Assembly (NCBI GenBank): GCA_963678075.2
Contig: CAXXPK010000001.1
Coordinates: forward strand, 62,001-126,000
DNA: 64,000 bases
Reading direction: 5' to 3'
Source: Oleispirillum sp963678075
GTDB lineage: Bacteria > Pseudomonadota > Alphaproteobacteria > Rhodospirillales > Rhodospirillaceae
The notes under the pieces were generated by a model. The model was not told where the DNA came from. It was given only the letters and a program-made list of their open reading frames with translations, and searched no databases. This document shows positions 24,789 through 33,630 of the stretch, in pieces. Position 1 is the first letter of the stretch, and the number at the start of each line of letters is the position of its first letter. The position numbers were made by a program, and so were the translations under genes.

Positions 24789-24826
24789 CTGTCCATATGG
24801 ACAGATGCGTGGCGTCTTTCTATAAA
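24789..24826 (+). promoter_or_regulatory. sigma-70-type promoter with a 16-bp palindrome over the -35 box
   Basis: TGGACA (24798-24803), a 17-bp spacer and TATAAA (24821-24826) form a good promoter 39 bp upstream of the next start codon. The -35 box is the right half of a perfect palindrome, CTGTCCATATGGACAG (24789-24804). A dimeric regulator bound there would cover the -35 box. The rest of 24571-24864 holds no gene that I can see. Confidence 0.55.
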
Positions 24827-24864
24827 GGCGGGGCGCGGGCGCCTGGGCGAAAGGGAGTACGGTT

Positions 24865-25848
24865 ATGACACGGCGATTGGTGACGGTTTTCGGCGGCTCC
24901 GGCTTCATTGGGCGCCACTTGGTGCAGCGCCTGGCGGCGACCGGCGTGGTGGTCCGCATCGCCATTCGTTACCGCGAGGACGCCCACTTCCTGAAAACCA
25001 TGGGCGACGTCGGGCAGATCACCACCCTGGAAACCGACATCACCGACTTGGCCGAGGTCAAGCGCGCCGTCGAAGGCGCCGACTGGGTGGTCAATCTGGT
25101 CGGCATTTTCCACCCGCGCGGACGGCATACCTTCGAAAGCCTGCACGCCAGAGCGCCGGGGATCATTGCCGCTGCAGCAAAGGAGGCGGGGGTCTCCCGC
25201 TTCGTGCACGTTTCGGCGATGGGGGCCGATGGGGCGGCCAAATCGGCCTATGCGCGGACCAAGGCGCAGGGCGAACAAGAGGTGTTATCCGCTTTTTCCG
25301 GCGCCACCATCGTTCGTCCCAGCGTCGTCTTCGGGCCGGAGGACAATTTTTTCAACCTGTTCGCGCGGATGGCGATCCTATCCCCCTTCCTGCCGGTGAT
25401 CGACAAGGACGCCTGGAGCCTTGGGGGCAAGGGACTGTTCGGCGGCGGCGGGCCGAAGTTCCAACCGGTCCATGTCGGCGATGTCGCTTCCGCCATCGTT
25501 GCCGCGCTGGCCGGGGAAGGCCATGGCGGTAAGACCTATGAACTGGGCGGGCCGCACGTCTACACGATGCGACAGATCATGGAAATGACGCTCGCCGAGA
25601 TTTGTCGCGAACGCTGGCTGCTGCCGATGACCTTTGGCATAGCGCGGGTGCAGGCGGCGCTGATGAGCCTTTGGCCGAAGCCTTTGCTTACCCGCGATCA
25701 GGTGCTGATGATGATGCGCGACAACGTGGTGTCCGGCGACTATCCTGGGTTCGCCGATCTGAGGGTGGAGCCGACCACGGCGGAAACCATCCTGCCCACG
25801 TATCTCAATCGCTTCCGCAAGACTCACCGTCAGGTGATTGCCCGCTGA
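24865..25848 (+). CDS. NDUFA9-like complex I-associated NAD(P)-binding protein
   Basis: A 327-residue member of the extended short-chain dehydrogenase group that includes the mitochondrial complex I subunit NDUFA9. The N-terminal Rossmann motif is VTVFGGSGFIGRHLV; further matches are DWVVNLVGIFHPRG, FVHVSAMGADGAAKSAYART (replacing the classical YxxxK) and VVFGPEDNFFNLFARMA, then FQPVHVGDVASAIVAAL. In Alphaproteobacteria these genes often stand near uppP and gltBD, as here. The catalytic tyrosine context is atypical, as usual for this subgroup, so it may be structural rather than enzymatic. It is convergent with uppP across a hairpin. Confidence 0.87.
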   Translation: MTRRLVTVFGGSGFIGRHLVQRLAATGVVVRIAIRYREDAHFLKTMGDVGQITTLETDITDLAEVKRAVEGADWVVNLVGIFHPRGRHTFESLHARAPGIIAAAAKEAGVSRFVHVSAMGADGAAKSAYARTKAQGEQEVLSAFSGATIVRPSVVFGPEDNFFNLFARMAILSPFLPVIDKDAWSLGGKGLFGGGGPKFQPVHVGDVASAIVAALAGEGHGGKTYELGGPHVYTMRQIMEMTLAEICRERWLLPMTFGIARVQAALMSLWPKPLLTRDQVLMMMRDNVVSGDYPGFADLRVEPTTAETILPTYLNRFRKTHRQVIAR

Positions 25849-25872
25849 CGCGGAAAACCGAAGGTCGTGGGG

Positions 25873-25904
25873 GCGGAGGGGCTGGGTCCCTCCGCGAGGT
25901 TTTT
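25873..25904. terminator. intrinsic terminator between NDUFA9-like gene and uppP
   Basis: An 8-bp perfect stem (GCGGAGGG and CCCTCCGC, loop GCTGGGT) is followed on the plus strand by GAGG and a run of five T residues. The two flanking genes converge, so it can serve both. Confidence 0.7.
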
Positions 25905-25906
25905 CT

Positions 25907-26734
25907 TCATCCCAGGCAGCGGTCGAATCCGGGAATGAAGCCGTAGGCGGCGGCTAACAGCGCGGCTCCCAGGAATATGCGATAGATGGCGAAGGGCGTG
26001 AAGCTGGCGCGTTTCAGCCAATGCATCAGTACTGCGATGGCGATCAGGGCGGTGATGAATGACAGGCACGCCGCATAGATCGCGGCGGTGGTCAGGACCG
26101 GCTGGTCGAGGCGATAGATGTCCAATCCGGTCAGGGTTCCCGCCGCGACGATGGTGGGGATCGACATCAGCATCGAAAATCGGGCGGCTTCGCCGCGTTC
26201 ATAGCCAAGCAACCGCGCCGCCGTCATGGTGATGCCGCTGCGGCTGGTGCCGGGGATCAACGCCACCGCTTGCGCCAGCCCGATCGCCACCGCGTCGGGC
26301 ATGTTCATGTGTTCGATGCGGCGAACCGTCAAGCCCAGGCGGTCAGCGGCGAACAGCAGAACGCCGAAGCCGAGTGACGTCCATCCCAGGATCAGAATGC
26401 TGCGACCGGCGGTTTCCACCATGTCCTTGACCAGGACGCCGGCAACCACCACCGGAATCGTCGCCACCACGATTTGCAGGGCCAAGCGTCCGCCCGCAGA
26501 TTTGCGCATCCGTGCCGCTGCCCACAGGCCAAGGATCATCTGCCAGACGTCGCGCCAGAAACACAGCAACACCGCGCCCAGGGTGCCGACATGCATGGCG
26601 ATGTCCATGTCCAGACCCTGATCCGGCCAGTCGGCGATGCAGGGGACCAGAATCAGGTGCGCCGAGGAACTGATCGGCAGGAATTCGGTAATGCCCTGAA
26701 CCACCGCCAGAACAATCAGGTTCAGCCATGTCAT
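25907..26734 (-). CDS. uppP: undecaprenyl-diphosphatase
   Basis: A 275-residue polytopic membrane enzyme (BacA) that recycles undecaprenyl pyrophosphate to the lipid carrier used for peptidoglycan and O-antigen. Both signature segments are present: VQGITEFLPISSSAHLIL near the N-terminus (catalytic Glu) and LIPGTSRSGITMTAARLLG in the second half (catalytic Ser and Arg). About eight helices are visible. The ATG at 26734 (MTWLNLIVLAV) fits the family; the frame is open 38 codons further up without similarity. Over-expression gives bacitracin resistance in other species. Confidence 0.94.
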   Translation of the reverse strand: MTWLNLIVLAVVQGITEFLPISSSAHLILVPCIADWPDQGLDMDIAMHVGTLGAVLLCFWRDVWQMILGLWAAARMRKSAGGRLALQIVVATIPVVVAGVLVKDMVETAGRSILILGWTSLGFGVLLFAADRLGLTVRRIEHMNMPDAVAIGLAQAVALIPGTSRSGITMTAARLLGYERGEAARFSMLMSIPTIVAAGTLTGLDIYRLDQPVLTTAAIYAACLSFITALIAIAVLMHWLKRASFTPFAIYRIFLGAALLAAAYGFIPGFDRCLG

Positions 26735-27093
26735 GTCGCAGGTCCCCTTTCCCGGAAGCCCTCTGCAGAGCGGGTCTTGTTCGTGGCCCCGTCCGTCGGG
26801 CGGCAAGGGCCGATCCACTTCATAGCACGTGGACGATGTGCTCCCCAAACGAGATTTAGTAAACGAATGCGCACCAATGCGCCGGTCGCGCGGTGCGGCG
26901 CCCGCGCCGCCACAGACCCGTTCGGGGAAATTAGGTCAGCAAGGCTGACGTAAGTGTATTTTTCCTCTCGCCTTGAGGGGGAAAATCCACTAAGAATCCG
27001 CACGACTCCGCAGGGTGTTGCAGGATGGGCGACGGGGCTTTGTCGCGCGGATGAACGCGGCGGACAGAGCGATAGAGGAAAAGGAATCAAGGC
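26735..27093. promoter_or_regulatory. regulatory region of uppP and gltD with an inverted repeat
   Basis: This 359-bp divergent intergenic region has no credible gene. It holds an imperfect 39-bp inverted repeat at 26953-26991: AGTGTATTTTTCCTCTC on the left against the complement of GAGGGGGAAAATCCACT on the right. In the glt message this would form a leader stem-loop about 100 nt before the gltD start; as DNA it could be an operator. GAGGAAAAGGAATCAAGGC supplies the gltD ribosome site. Confidence 0.45.
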
Positions 27094-28548
27094 ATGGCGC
27101 AGCAGAAGATGCTCCAGTTCACCAAGCAGGAGCGCCACTCCCCGGATAAGCGCCCGGCCGCCGAGCGCGCCGCCGATTTTCGCGAAATCTATGGCGCCTT
27201 TGATTCCGGACGCGCCGTCACCCAGGCCTCGCGTTGCGAACAGTGTGGCATCCCGTTCTGCAGCCTGCACTGCCCGCTGCACAACAACATTCCCGACTGG
27301 CTGATGCTGGCGGCGACCGGTCGTCTGGAGGAAGCCTACGCGGTGTCCTCGGCGACCAATACTCTGCCGGAAATCTGCGGACGCATCTGCCCGCAGGATC
27401 GTCTGTGCGAGGGGTCCTGCGTCTTGGAACAGTCCTCCCACGGTAACGTCACCATCGGCGCCATGGAAAAATACATCACCGACAGCGCCTTCGAAGCGGG
27501 CTGGGTGAAGCCGTTCACGCCACGGATCGAGCGCAAGGAATCGGTGGGCGTGATCGGCGCCGGTCCGGCTGGCTTGGCGGCGGCGGAGCAGCTGTGTCGT
27601 CTGGGGTACAAGGTCGAGGTCTATGACCGCCATGACCGCGCCGGTGGACTTCTTACTTATGGCATTCCCGGCTTCAAGTTGGAAAAGGACGTGGTCGCTC
27701 GTCGCGTCAAGGTGTTCGAGGAGAGCGGCGTCGTCTTCCATCGTAACGTTGATGTCGGCAAGACCGTTACCCTGCACGACTTGCGCAAGAAGCACGCCGC
27801 AGTGGTGATCGCCACCGGCGTCTATAAGGCGCGCGGCCTGGGGATCCCCGGCGCCGGGCTGGAGGGCGTGGTGCCGGCGCTGGAATACCTGACCTGTTCC
27901 AACCGGTTGAACATGGGCGACCGCGTCGCGGCCTTCGAGTCGGGATGCCTGAACGCCAAGGGCAAGCGGGTGGTGGTGGTCGGCGGCGGCGATACCGCCA
28001 TGGACTGCCTGCGCACCGCGCTGCGCCAGGGCGCGGTGTCGGTGAAGTGCCTGTACCGCCGCGACCGCGCCAACATGCCCGGTTCGCAGCGCGAGGTCGA
28101 TAACGCGAACGAGGAAGGCGCCGAATTCGTCTGGCTGGCGGCACCGGAAGAGGTGATCGGCGACGCCGCCGGCAAGGTCACCGGTGTGCGCGCCGTCAAG
28201 ATGCATCTGGGCCTGCCCGATGCGTCCGGTCGGCAAAGCCCGGCTCCGGTGCCGGGGTCCGAGCACGTCATCCCCGCCGACATGGTGCTGGCGGCGCTGG
28301 GCTTCGAAGCCGAGGACCTGCCGGTTCTTTTCGGCGATCCGGAGTTGGCGGTGACGCGGTCCGGCACGCTGGCGGTCGATGCCAAGGATTTGATGACCAG
28401 CCTGGATGGGGTGTTCGCGGCGGGCGATATCGTGCGCGGCGCCTCCCTGGTGGTATGGGCGATGCGTGATGGCCGCGATGTGGCGCAGCACGTTCATGCG
28501 TATTTGCAGCAGGGAGGTGCCGCGTCCTCCCTGGTCAACGCGGGTTGA
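27094..28548 (+). CDS. gltD: glutamate synthase small subunit
   Basis: A 484-residue flavoprotein that takes electrons from NADPH and passes them through iron-sulfur clusters to GltB. The N-terminal ferredoxin-like part has two Cys clusters (SRCEQCGIPFCSLHCPLHNN and EICGRICPQDRLCEGSCVLE) that bind 4Fe-4S centres. The FAD-binding motif is GVIGAGPAGLAAAE near residue 150 and the NADPH-binding motif is VVVVGGGDTAMDCLRTALRQ near residue 290. It ends 14 bp before the gltB start. The gltD-gltB order, with the small subunit first, is found in several Rhodospirillales. The frame is intact. Confidence 0.96.
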   Translation: MAQQKMLQFTKQERHSPDKRPAAERAADFREIYGAFDSGRAVTQASRCEQCGIPFCSLHCPLHNNIPDWLMLAATGRLEEAYAVSSATNTLPEICGRICPQDRLCEGSCVLEQSSHGNVTIGAMEKYITDSAFEAGWVKPFTPRIERKESVGVIGAGPAGLAAAEQLCRLGYKVEVYDRHDRAGGLLTYGIPGFKLEKDVVARRVKVFEESGVVFHRNVDVGKTVTLHDLRKKHAAVVIATGVYKARGLGIPGAGLEGVVPALEYLTCSNRLNMGDRVAAFESGCLNAKGKRVVVVGGGDTAMDCLRTALRQGAVSVKCLYRRDRANMPGSQREVDNANEEGAEFVWLAAPEEVIGDAAGKVTGVRAVKMHLGLPDASGRQSPAPVPGSEHVIPADMVLAALGFEAEDLPVLFGDPELAVTRSGTLAVDAKDLMTSLDGVFAAGDIVRGASLVVWAMRDGRDVAQHVHAYLQQGGAASSLVNAG

Positions 28549-28562
28549 GGAGAGGACTGGAA

Positions 28563-31500
28563 ATGACCCATCAAATGATCAACGGCTGGTCCGAGACCTG
28601 GGACGGCGCCCCTCGCGAAAGCGGCGCCGAATTCATCGCGCGTTTCGAGAAAAGCCGCGCGGCGATGGTCGCGGCGGGCGCCGCCGACCCGATGGCGGCG
28701 CACGACGCCTGCGGCGTCGGTCTGATCGCCACCCTGGACGGCAAACCGCGCCGCCAAGTGGTGGAAGCGGCGATCGACGCCCTGAAGGTGCTCTTTCACC
28801 GTGGCGCGGTGGATGCCGATGGCAAGACCGGAGATGGCGCGGGCATTCACGTGCAGATTCCGCAGGATTTCTTCAAGGACCACGTGCGCCGCACCGGCCA
28901 CGTGCCGGAAAAGGGCCGCCTGGCGATCGGCATGGTCTTCCTGCCGAAGACCGATCTGAACGCGCAAGAGGCTTGCCGCGCCATCGTCGAGAACGAGGTG
29001 CTGCAATTCGGCTATGGTCTTTACGGTTGGCGGCAGGTGCCGGTCGATGTTTCGGTGATTGGCGAAAAGGCCAATGCGACGCGCCCCGAAATCGAACAGA
29101 TCATGATCGTCAACACGAAGCATACCTCCGAGGATGACTTCGAACGCGATCTCTACATCATTCGGCGGCGTATCGAAAATCAGGTGCGGCAGAACAATAT
29201 CCCGGATTTCTATATCTGTTCGATGTCGTGTCGGTCGGTGATCTATAAAGGGTTGTTCCTGGCCGAACAGTTGACCTCGTTCTATCCCGATCTCTTGGAC
29301 GACCGCTTCGTTTCCAGCTTTGCGATCTATCACCAGCGCTATTCCACCAACACCTTCCCGACCTGGCGTTTGGCGCAACCCTTCCGCATGTTGGCGCACA
29401 ACGGCGAAATTAATACTCTGGCCGGCAATGTCAACTGGATGAAGTCGCACGAGACCCGGATGGCGGAACAGGTGTTCGGTGCCGCGATCACCGATCTGAA
29501 GCCGGCGATCCAGTCCGGCGGGTCTGATTCCGCGATGCTCGACAACGTGTTCGAACTTCTGGTGCGGGCCGGGCGTACCGCGCCGATGGTCAAGCATCTG
29601 ATGATCCCGGAATCGATCGGCCAGAACAGTGCCATGCCCGCCGCGCACCGCGCCATGTTCTGGTACTTCAACACGATCATGGCGCCGTGGGACGGTCCGG
29701 CGGCGATCGCCGCCACCGACGGTCGCTGGGTGGTCGCGGGCATGGATCGCAACGGCCTCAGGCCCATGCGCTATACGGTGACCGAGGACGGTCTGCTGAT
29801 CGTCGGTTCCGAGGCCGGGATGGTTCGCGTGCCGGAAGAAACCATCAAGGAAAAGGGCCGTGTCGGTCCCGGACAGATGGTCGCCGTCGATCTGGCCGAT
29901 GGGCATCTGTATCATGATCGCGAGATCAAGGATCTGCTGTCCGCGAAGCAGCCGTTCACCGAATGGGTGAAACGGATCACTCAGATCGATGACCTGATCA
30001 AGCCCGACGTCCCCGAAGCGCCGGAACTGGCCGAGACCGAATTGCGCCGCCGCCAGTTGGTCTATGGCCTGACCATGGAAGACATGGAGCTGGTTCTTCA
30101 GCCGATGATCGAGGAAGGCAAGGAAGCGATCGGGTCCATGGGCGACGACACGCCCTTGGCGGTGTTGTCCTCCAACTATCGCGGGCTGCACCATTTCTTC
30201 CGGCAGAATTTCTCGCAGGTGACCAACCCGCCGATCGACAGCCTGCGCGAAACCCGCGTGATGTCGCTGAAGACGCGGCTGGGCAACCTGGGCAACATTC
30301 TGGCCGAGGAAGAAAGCCAGTGTCATCTGCTGCAACTCGATAGCCCGGTGTTGTCGAACAAGGAATTCGACGCGATGCGCGCCTATATGGGCGATACCGC
30401 GCACGAAGTCGACGCCACCTTCGACCCCGACGGCGGCCCCAACGCGTTGCGCGCGGCGATTACCCGGGTCCAGCGCGAGGCAGAGGACGCGGTCCGCGGC
30501 GGCTGCGTCCACATCGTTCTGACCGACGTCAAGCTGGGCAAGGGACGCACGCCGATCCCGATGATTCTGGCGGTCGGTGCGGTGCATTCGCACTTGGTGC
30601 GGAATTCCCTGCGCACCTTCACCTCGCTTAACGTGCGCTGCGGCAAGTGCATGGATACCCACTATTTCGCGGTACTGATCGGGGTCGGCGCGACCACGGT
30701 GAACGCCTATCTGACGCAGGAAGCGATCGCCGAACGCCACCGTCGCGGCCTGTTTCCCGGTCTATCGTTCGAGGAGTGCCTGAGCCGCTACAAGACGGCG
30801 ATCGACCAGGGTCTGTTGAAGATCATGTCGAAAATGGGCATCGGAATGATCAGTTCGTACCGTGGCGGCTATAACTTCGAGGCGGTGGGTCTGTCGCGGA
30901 CTCTGGTGGCGGAATTCTTCCCGGGGATGAACTCGCGGATTTCCGGCATCGGTTTGTCCGGTCTCCAGCATACGCTGGTGGAACAGCACAAGCGCGCCTA
31001 CGAGGACGATCAGCCGGTGCTGCCGATGGGCGGTTTCTACCGTTATCGCAATGGCGGCGAACTGCACGGTTGGGACGGCAATCTGATCCACACCGTGCAG
31101 AAGGCCTGCGCCACCGGCAATTACGCGCTCTATAAGGAATACGCGCGGGGCGTCTACGCGATGTCGCCGATCAACATTCGCGATCTTCTGGAAATCAAGT
31201 CGGCGGGTCCGGCCCTGCCGTCCGAGGATGTCGAGTCGGTCACCGAAATCCGCAAGCACTTCCTGACGCCGGGAATGTCGCTGGGCGCGCTGTCGCCCGA
31301 GGCGCACGGAGCCCTGAACATCGCGATGAACCGGATCGGCGCGAAGTCGTGTTCCGGCGAGGGCGGCGAGGTGCGTGAACGCTTCCAGCCGACGCCCGAG
31401 GGCGATAACCCGAATTCGGCAATCAAGCAGGTGGCCTCGGGGCGTTTCGGCGTCACCGCCGAGTACCTGAACCAGTGCCGCGAAATCGAGATCAAGGTGG

Positions 31501-33143
31501 CGCAGGGAGCCAAACCTGGCGAAGGCGGGCAGTTGCCCGGCTTCAAGGTCACCGAGATGATCGCCAAGCTCAGGCATTCCACGCCGGGCGTGATGCTGAT
31601 CAGCCCGCCGCCGCACCACGATATCTACTCGATCGAAGATCTGGCGCAGTTGATCTATGATCTGAAGCAGATCAATCCGAAGGCGCGCGTCTGCGTCAAG
31701 CTGGTGGCGCGGTCGGGCATCGGCACCATCGCTGCGGGCGTCGCCAAGGCGAAGGCCGACGTCATTTTGATTTCCGCCAATTCCGGCGGCACCGGCGCCT
31801 CGCCGATGACGTCGATCAAGTTCGCCGGTCTGCCGTGGGAACTGGGGCTGGCCGAGGCGCATCAGATGCTAACCTTGAACCGCCTGCGTCATCGCGTCAC
31901 GCTCAGGACCGACGGTGGCATTAAGACCGGGCGCGACATCGTCATCGCGGCGATGCTGGGGGCCGAGGAATTCGGCATCGGCACCCTGTCGCTGATTTCG
32001 ATGGGCTGTATCATGGTGCGGCAGTGCCATTCCAACACCTGCCCGGTCGGCGTCTGTACTCAGGACGAAGATCTGCGCGCCAAGTTCAAGGGAACGCCGG
32101 AACGTGTCGTCAATCTGTTCACCTTCCTGGCCGAGGAAGTGAAGGAGATCCTGGCCTCGATCGGCGTGAAGACCCTGGCCGAGGTGGTGGGCCGTTCCGA
32201 CCTGTTGCATCAGGTCAGCCGCGGGTCGCCGCATCTGGACGACCTGGACCTCAACCCGATTCTGGTGCGCCCCGACGTCGGCGGCTGGCCGACCCGCTGC
32301 ACCCTGGCCGAGGGCGAGCGCAACGAGGTGCCGGATACCCTGGACGCGCAGATGGTCCACGATGCCTGTCAGGCGTTTGAGGATGGCGAGAAGATGCAGC
32401 TGTCGTACGACGTGCGCAACGTGCAACGCGCCATCGGCACCCGGATGTCGCATCATATCGTCACCCGCTTTGGGATGACCGGGTTGCGCCCCGGCCATAT
32501 CACGGTGCTGTTGCGCGGCTCCGCCGGGCAGTCCTTGGGGGCGTTCGCGGTGCAGGGATTGAAATTGGAAGTCCAGGGCGATGCCAACGACTATGTCGGC
32601 AAGGGCCTGTCGGGCGGTCTGATCACCATCCGGCCGTCGATCTCCAGTAAGCTGGAGAGTCACAAGAACACTATTATCGGCAATACCGTCCTCTATGGCG
32701 CGACGGCGGGCAAGTTATTCGCGGCGGGGCAGGCGGGCGAACGTTTCTGCGTGCGCAACTCGGGCGCCGAGGTGGTGGTCGAGGGGTGCGGTTCCAACGG
32801 CTGCGAATACATGACCGGTGGCACCGCAGTGATTTTGGGGCCGGTCGGCCACAACTTCGCGGCGGGGATGACCGGCGGCATGGCCTTTGTCTTCGATCCC
32901 GACAATCAGTTCACCGAGCGGCTGAACGCGGGCTCGCTGATCAGCCAGCGTATCGCGGTTCCTTATTACGAGACAAAGCTGAAGTCCCTGATCGAAGAGC
33001 ACGTCAAGGAAACCCAGTCGCGATTTGCGCAGGAAATCCTGTTGAATTGGGACTTTTACGTCACGCAGTTCTGGCAGGTCGTGCCGAAGGAAATGTTGAA
33101 CAAGCTTGAGGTTCCGGTGACCGCGCCGCAGGCGGCGGAGTAA
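28563..33143 (+). CDS. gltB: glutamate synthase large subunit
   Basis: At 1526 residues this is the longest intact gene of the window. The class II amidotransferase domain needs removal of a propeptide to expose Cys50 in AAHDACGVGLIATL; HRGAVDADGKTGDGAGI follows. The central and FMN-binding TIM-barrel domains include GEGGEVRERFQPTPEGDNPN and ISANSGGTGASPMTSIK. The 3Fe-4S site is GCIMVRQCHSNTCPVGVC. The C-terminal beta-helix (GLSGGLITIRP, GATAGKLFAAGQAGERF) is complete. It makes two glutamates from glutamine and 2-oxoglutarate. The ATG at 28563 is used because AGGACTGGAA precedes it. Its clean frame is a useful control for sequence quality. Confidence 0.97.
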   Translation: MTHQMINGWSETWDGAPRESGAEFIARFEKSRAAMVAAGAADPMAAHDACGVGLIATLDGKPRRQVVEAAIDALKVLFHRGAVDADGKTGDGAGIHVQIPQDFFKDHVRRTGHVPEKGRLAIGMVFLPKTDLNAQEACRAIVENEVLQFGYGLYGWRQVPVDVSVIGEKANATRPEIEQIMIVNTKHTSEDDFERDLYIIRRRIENQVRQNNIPDFYICSMSCRSVIYKGLFLAEQLTSFYPDLLDDRFVSSFAIYHQRYSTNTFPTWRLAQPFRMLAHNGEINTLAGNVNWMKSHETRMAEQVFGAAITDLKPAIQSGGSDSAMLDNVFELLVRAGRTAPMVKHLMIPESIGQNSAMPAAHRAMFWYFNTIMAPWDGPAAIAATDGRWVVAGMDRNGLRPMRYTVTEDGLLIVGSEAGMVRVPEETIKEKGRVGPGQMVAVDLADGHLYHDREIKDLLSAKQPFTEWVKRITQIDDLIKPDVPEAPELAETELRRRQLVYGLTMEDMELVLQPMIEEGKEAIGSMGDDTPLAVLSSNYRGLHHFFRQNFSQVTNPPIDSLRETRVMSLKTRLGNLGNILAEEESQCHLLQLDSPVLSNKEFDAMRAYMGDTAHEVDATFDPDGGPNALRAAITRVQREAEDAVRGGCVHIVLTDVKLGKGRTPIPMILAVGAVHSHLVRNSLRTFTSLNVRCGKCMDTHYFAVLIGVGATTVNAYLTQEAIAERHRRGLFPGLSFEECLSRYKTAIDQGLLKIMSKMGIGMISSYRGGYNFEAVGLSRTLVAEFFPGMNSRISGIGLSGLQHTLVEQHKRAYEDDQPVLPMGGFYRYRNGGELHGWDGNLIHTVQKACATGNYALYKEYARGVYAMSPINIRDLLEIKSAGPALPSEDVESVTEIRKHFLTPGMSLGALSPEAHGALNIAMNRIGAKSCSGEGGEVRERFQPTPEGDNPNSAIKQVASGRFGVTAEYLNQCREIEIKVAQGAKPGEGGQLPGFKVTEMIAKLRHSTPGVMLISPPPHHDIYSIEDLAQLIYDLKQINPKARVCVKLVARSGIGTIAAGVAKAKADVILISANSGGTGASPMTSIKFAGLPWELGLAEAHQMLTLNRLRHRVTLRTDGGIKTGRDIVIAAMLGAEEFGIGTLSLISMGCIMVRQCHSNTCPVGVCTQDEDLRAKFKGTPERVVNLFTFLAEEVKEILASIGVKTLAEVVGRSDLLHQVSRGSPHLDDLDLNPILVRPDVGGWPTRCTLAEGERNEVPDTLDAQMVHDACQAFEDGEKMQLSYDVRNVQRAIGTRMSHHIVTRFGMTGLRPGHITVLLRGSAGQSLGAFAVQGLKLEVQGDANDYVGKGLSGGLITIRPSISSKLESHKNTIIGNTVLYGATAGKLFAAGQAGERFCVRNSGAEVVVEGCGSNGCEYMTGGTAVILGPVGHNFAAGMTGGMAFVFDPDNQFTERLNAGSLISQRIAVPYYETKLKSLIEEHVKETQSRFAQEILLNWDFYVTQFWQVVPKEMLNKLEVPVTAPQAAE

Positions 33144-33156
33144 GTCTTCGACCGCG

Positions 33157-33549
33157 TTGCAAAAGTCCGGAAGCGATCGGGATGGGCCGGCGTTTTCGTG
33201 GAAGGTGTTCTTCTGCGATCCCACGGTGGTGCAGGTGCAACAGCGGACCATCGCCCGCATCGTCGTTTATTTTCGCGAGGACTTCGAAAAAAAGAAGAAG
33301 TGGATGGTTCGGGCGCTCAACTACAATGCCTCGGACGCCGATTTGCGGGGCGGTTTGGCCAGTTCGTACCTGTTCACCGAGGGCAAGCTGAAAATCCTGC
33401 TGTTGGCGATGATCCGCCGCGTCGATGCCGGTGTGATGGATGCTGCCGATCGCGCCGTGTTGGCCAAGAATATTGGCGAAGAACGCATCAAAACCGTCGA
33501 GCGGGTCAAGATGGATGTCAAGTTGCTTGACGATAACCGCTTATTCTAA
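33157..33549 (+). CDS. small basic hypothetical protein
   Basis: I do not recognise this family. The frame gives up to 130 residues; the conserved-looking part probably starts at one of the GTG codons near 33205-33235 (VVQVQQRTIARIVVYF). It has a lysine cluster (DFEKKKKWMVRAL), then a predicted alpha-helical body (GKLKILLLAMIRRVDAGVMD, IGEERIKTVERVKMDVKLLD). No signal peptide or membrane segment is seen. It lies between gltB and a GST-like gene on the same strand, with no obvious ribosome site. It could be a small structural or RNA-binding protein, or a remnant. Codon composition looks coding. Confidence 0.5.
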   Translation: MQKSGSDRDGPAFSWKVFFCDPTVVQVQQRTIARIVVYFREDFEKKKKWMVRALNYNASDADLRGGLASSYLFTEGKLKILLLAMIRRVDAGVMDAADRAVLAKNIGEERIKTVERVKMDVKLLDDNRLF

Positions 33550-33630
33550 CACAAACTTCATCGTGGTGCCGTTCGTCCGCGATAGTGACCCGTTCGGACG
33601 GTGTGAGGCGGGAAGCCTTGCGGGTTTGAA

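Noticed and set aside
28494..30740. A 748-codon open frame on the minus strand
   Set aside because: Antisense to gltB, which is fully conserved on the plus strand.
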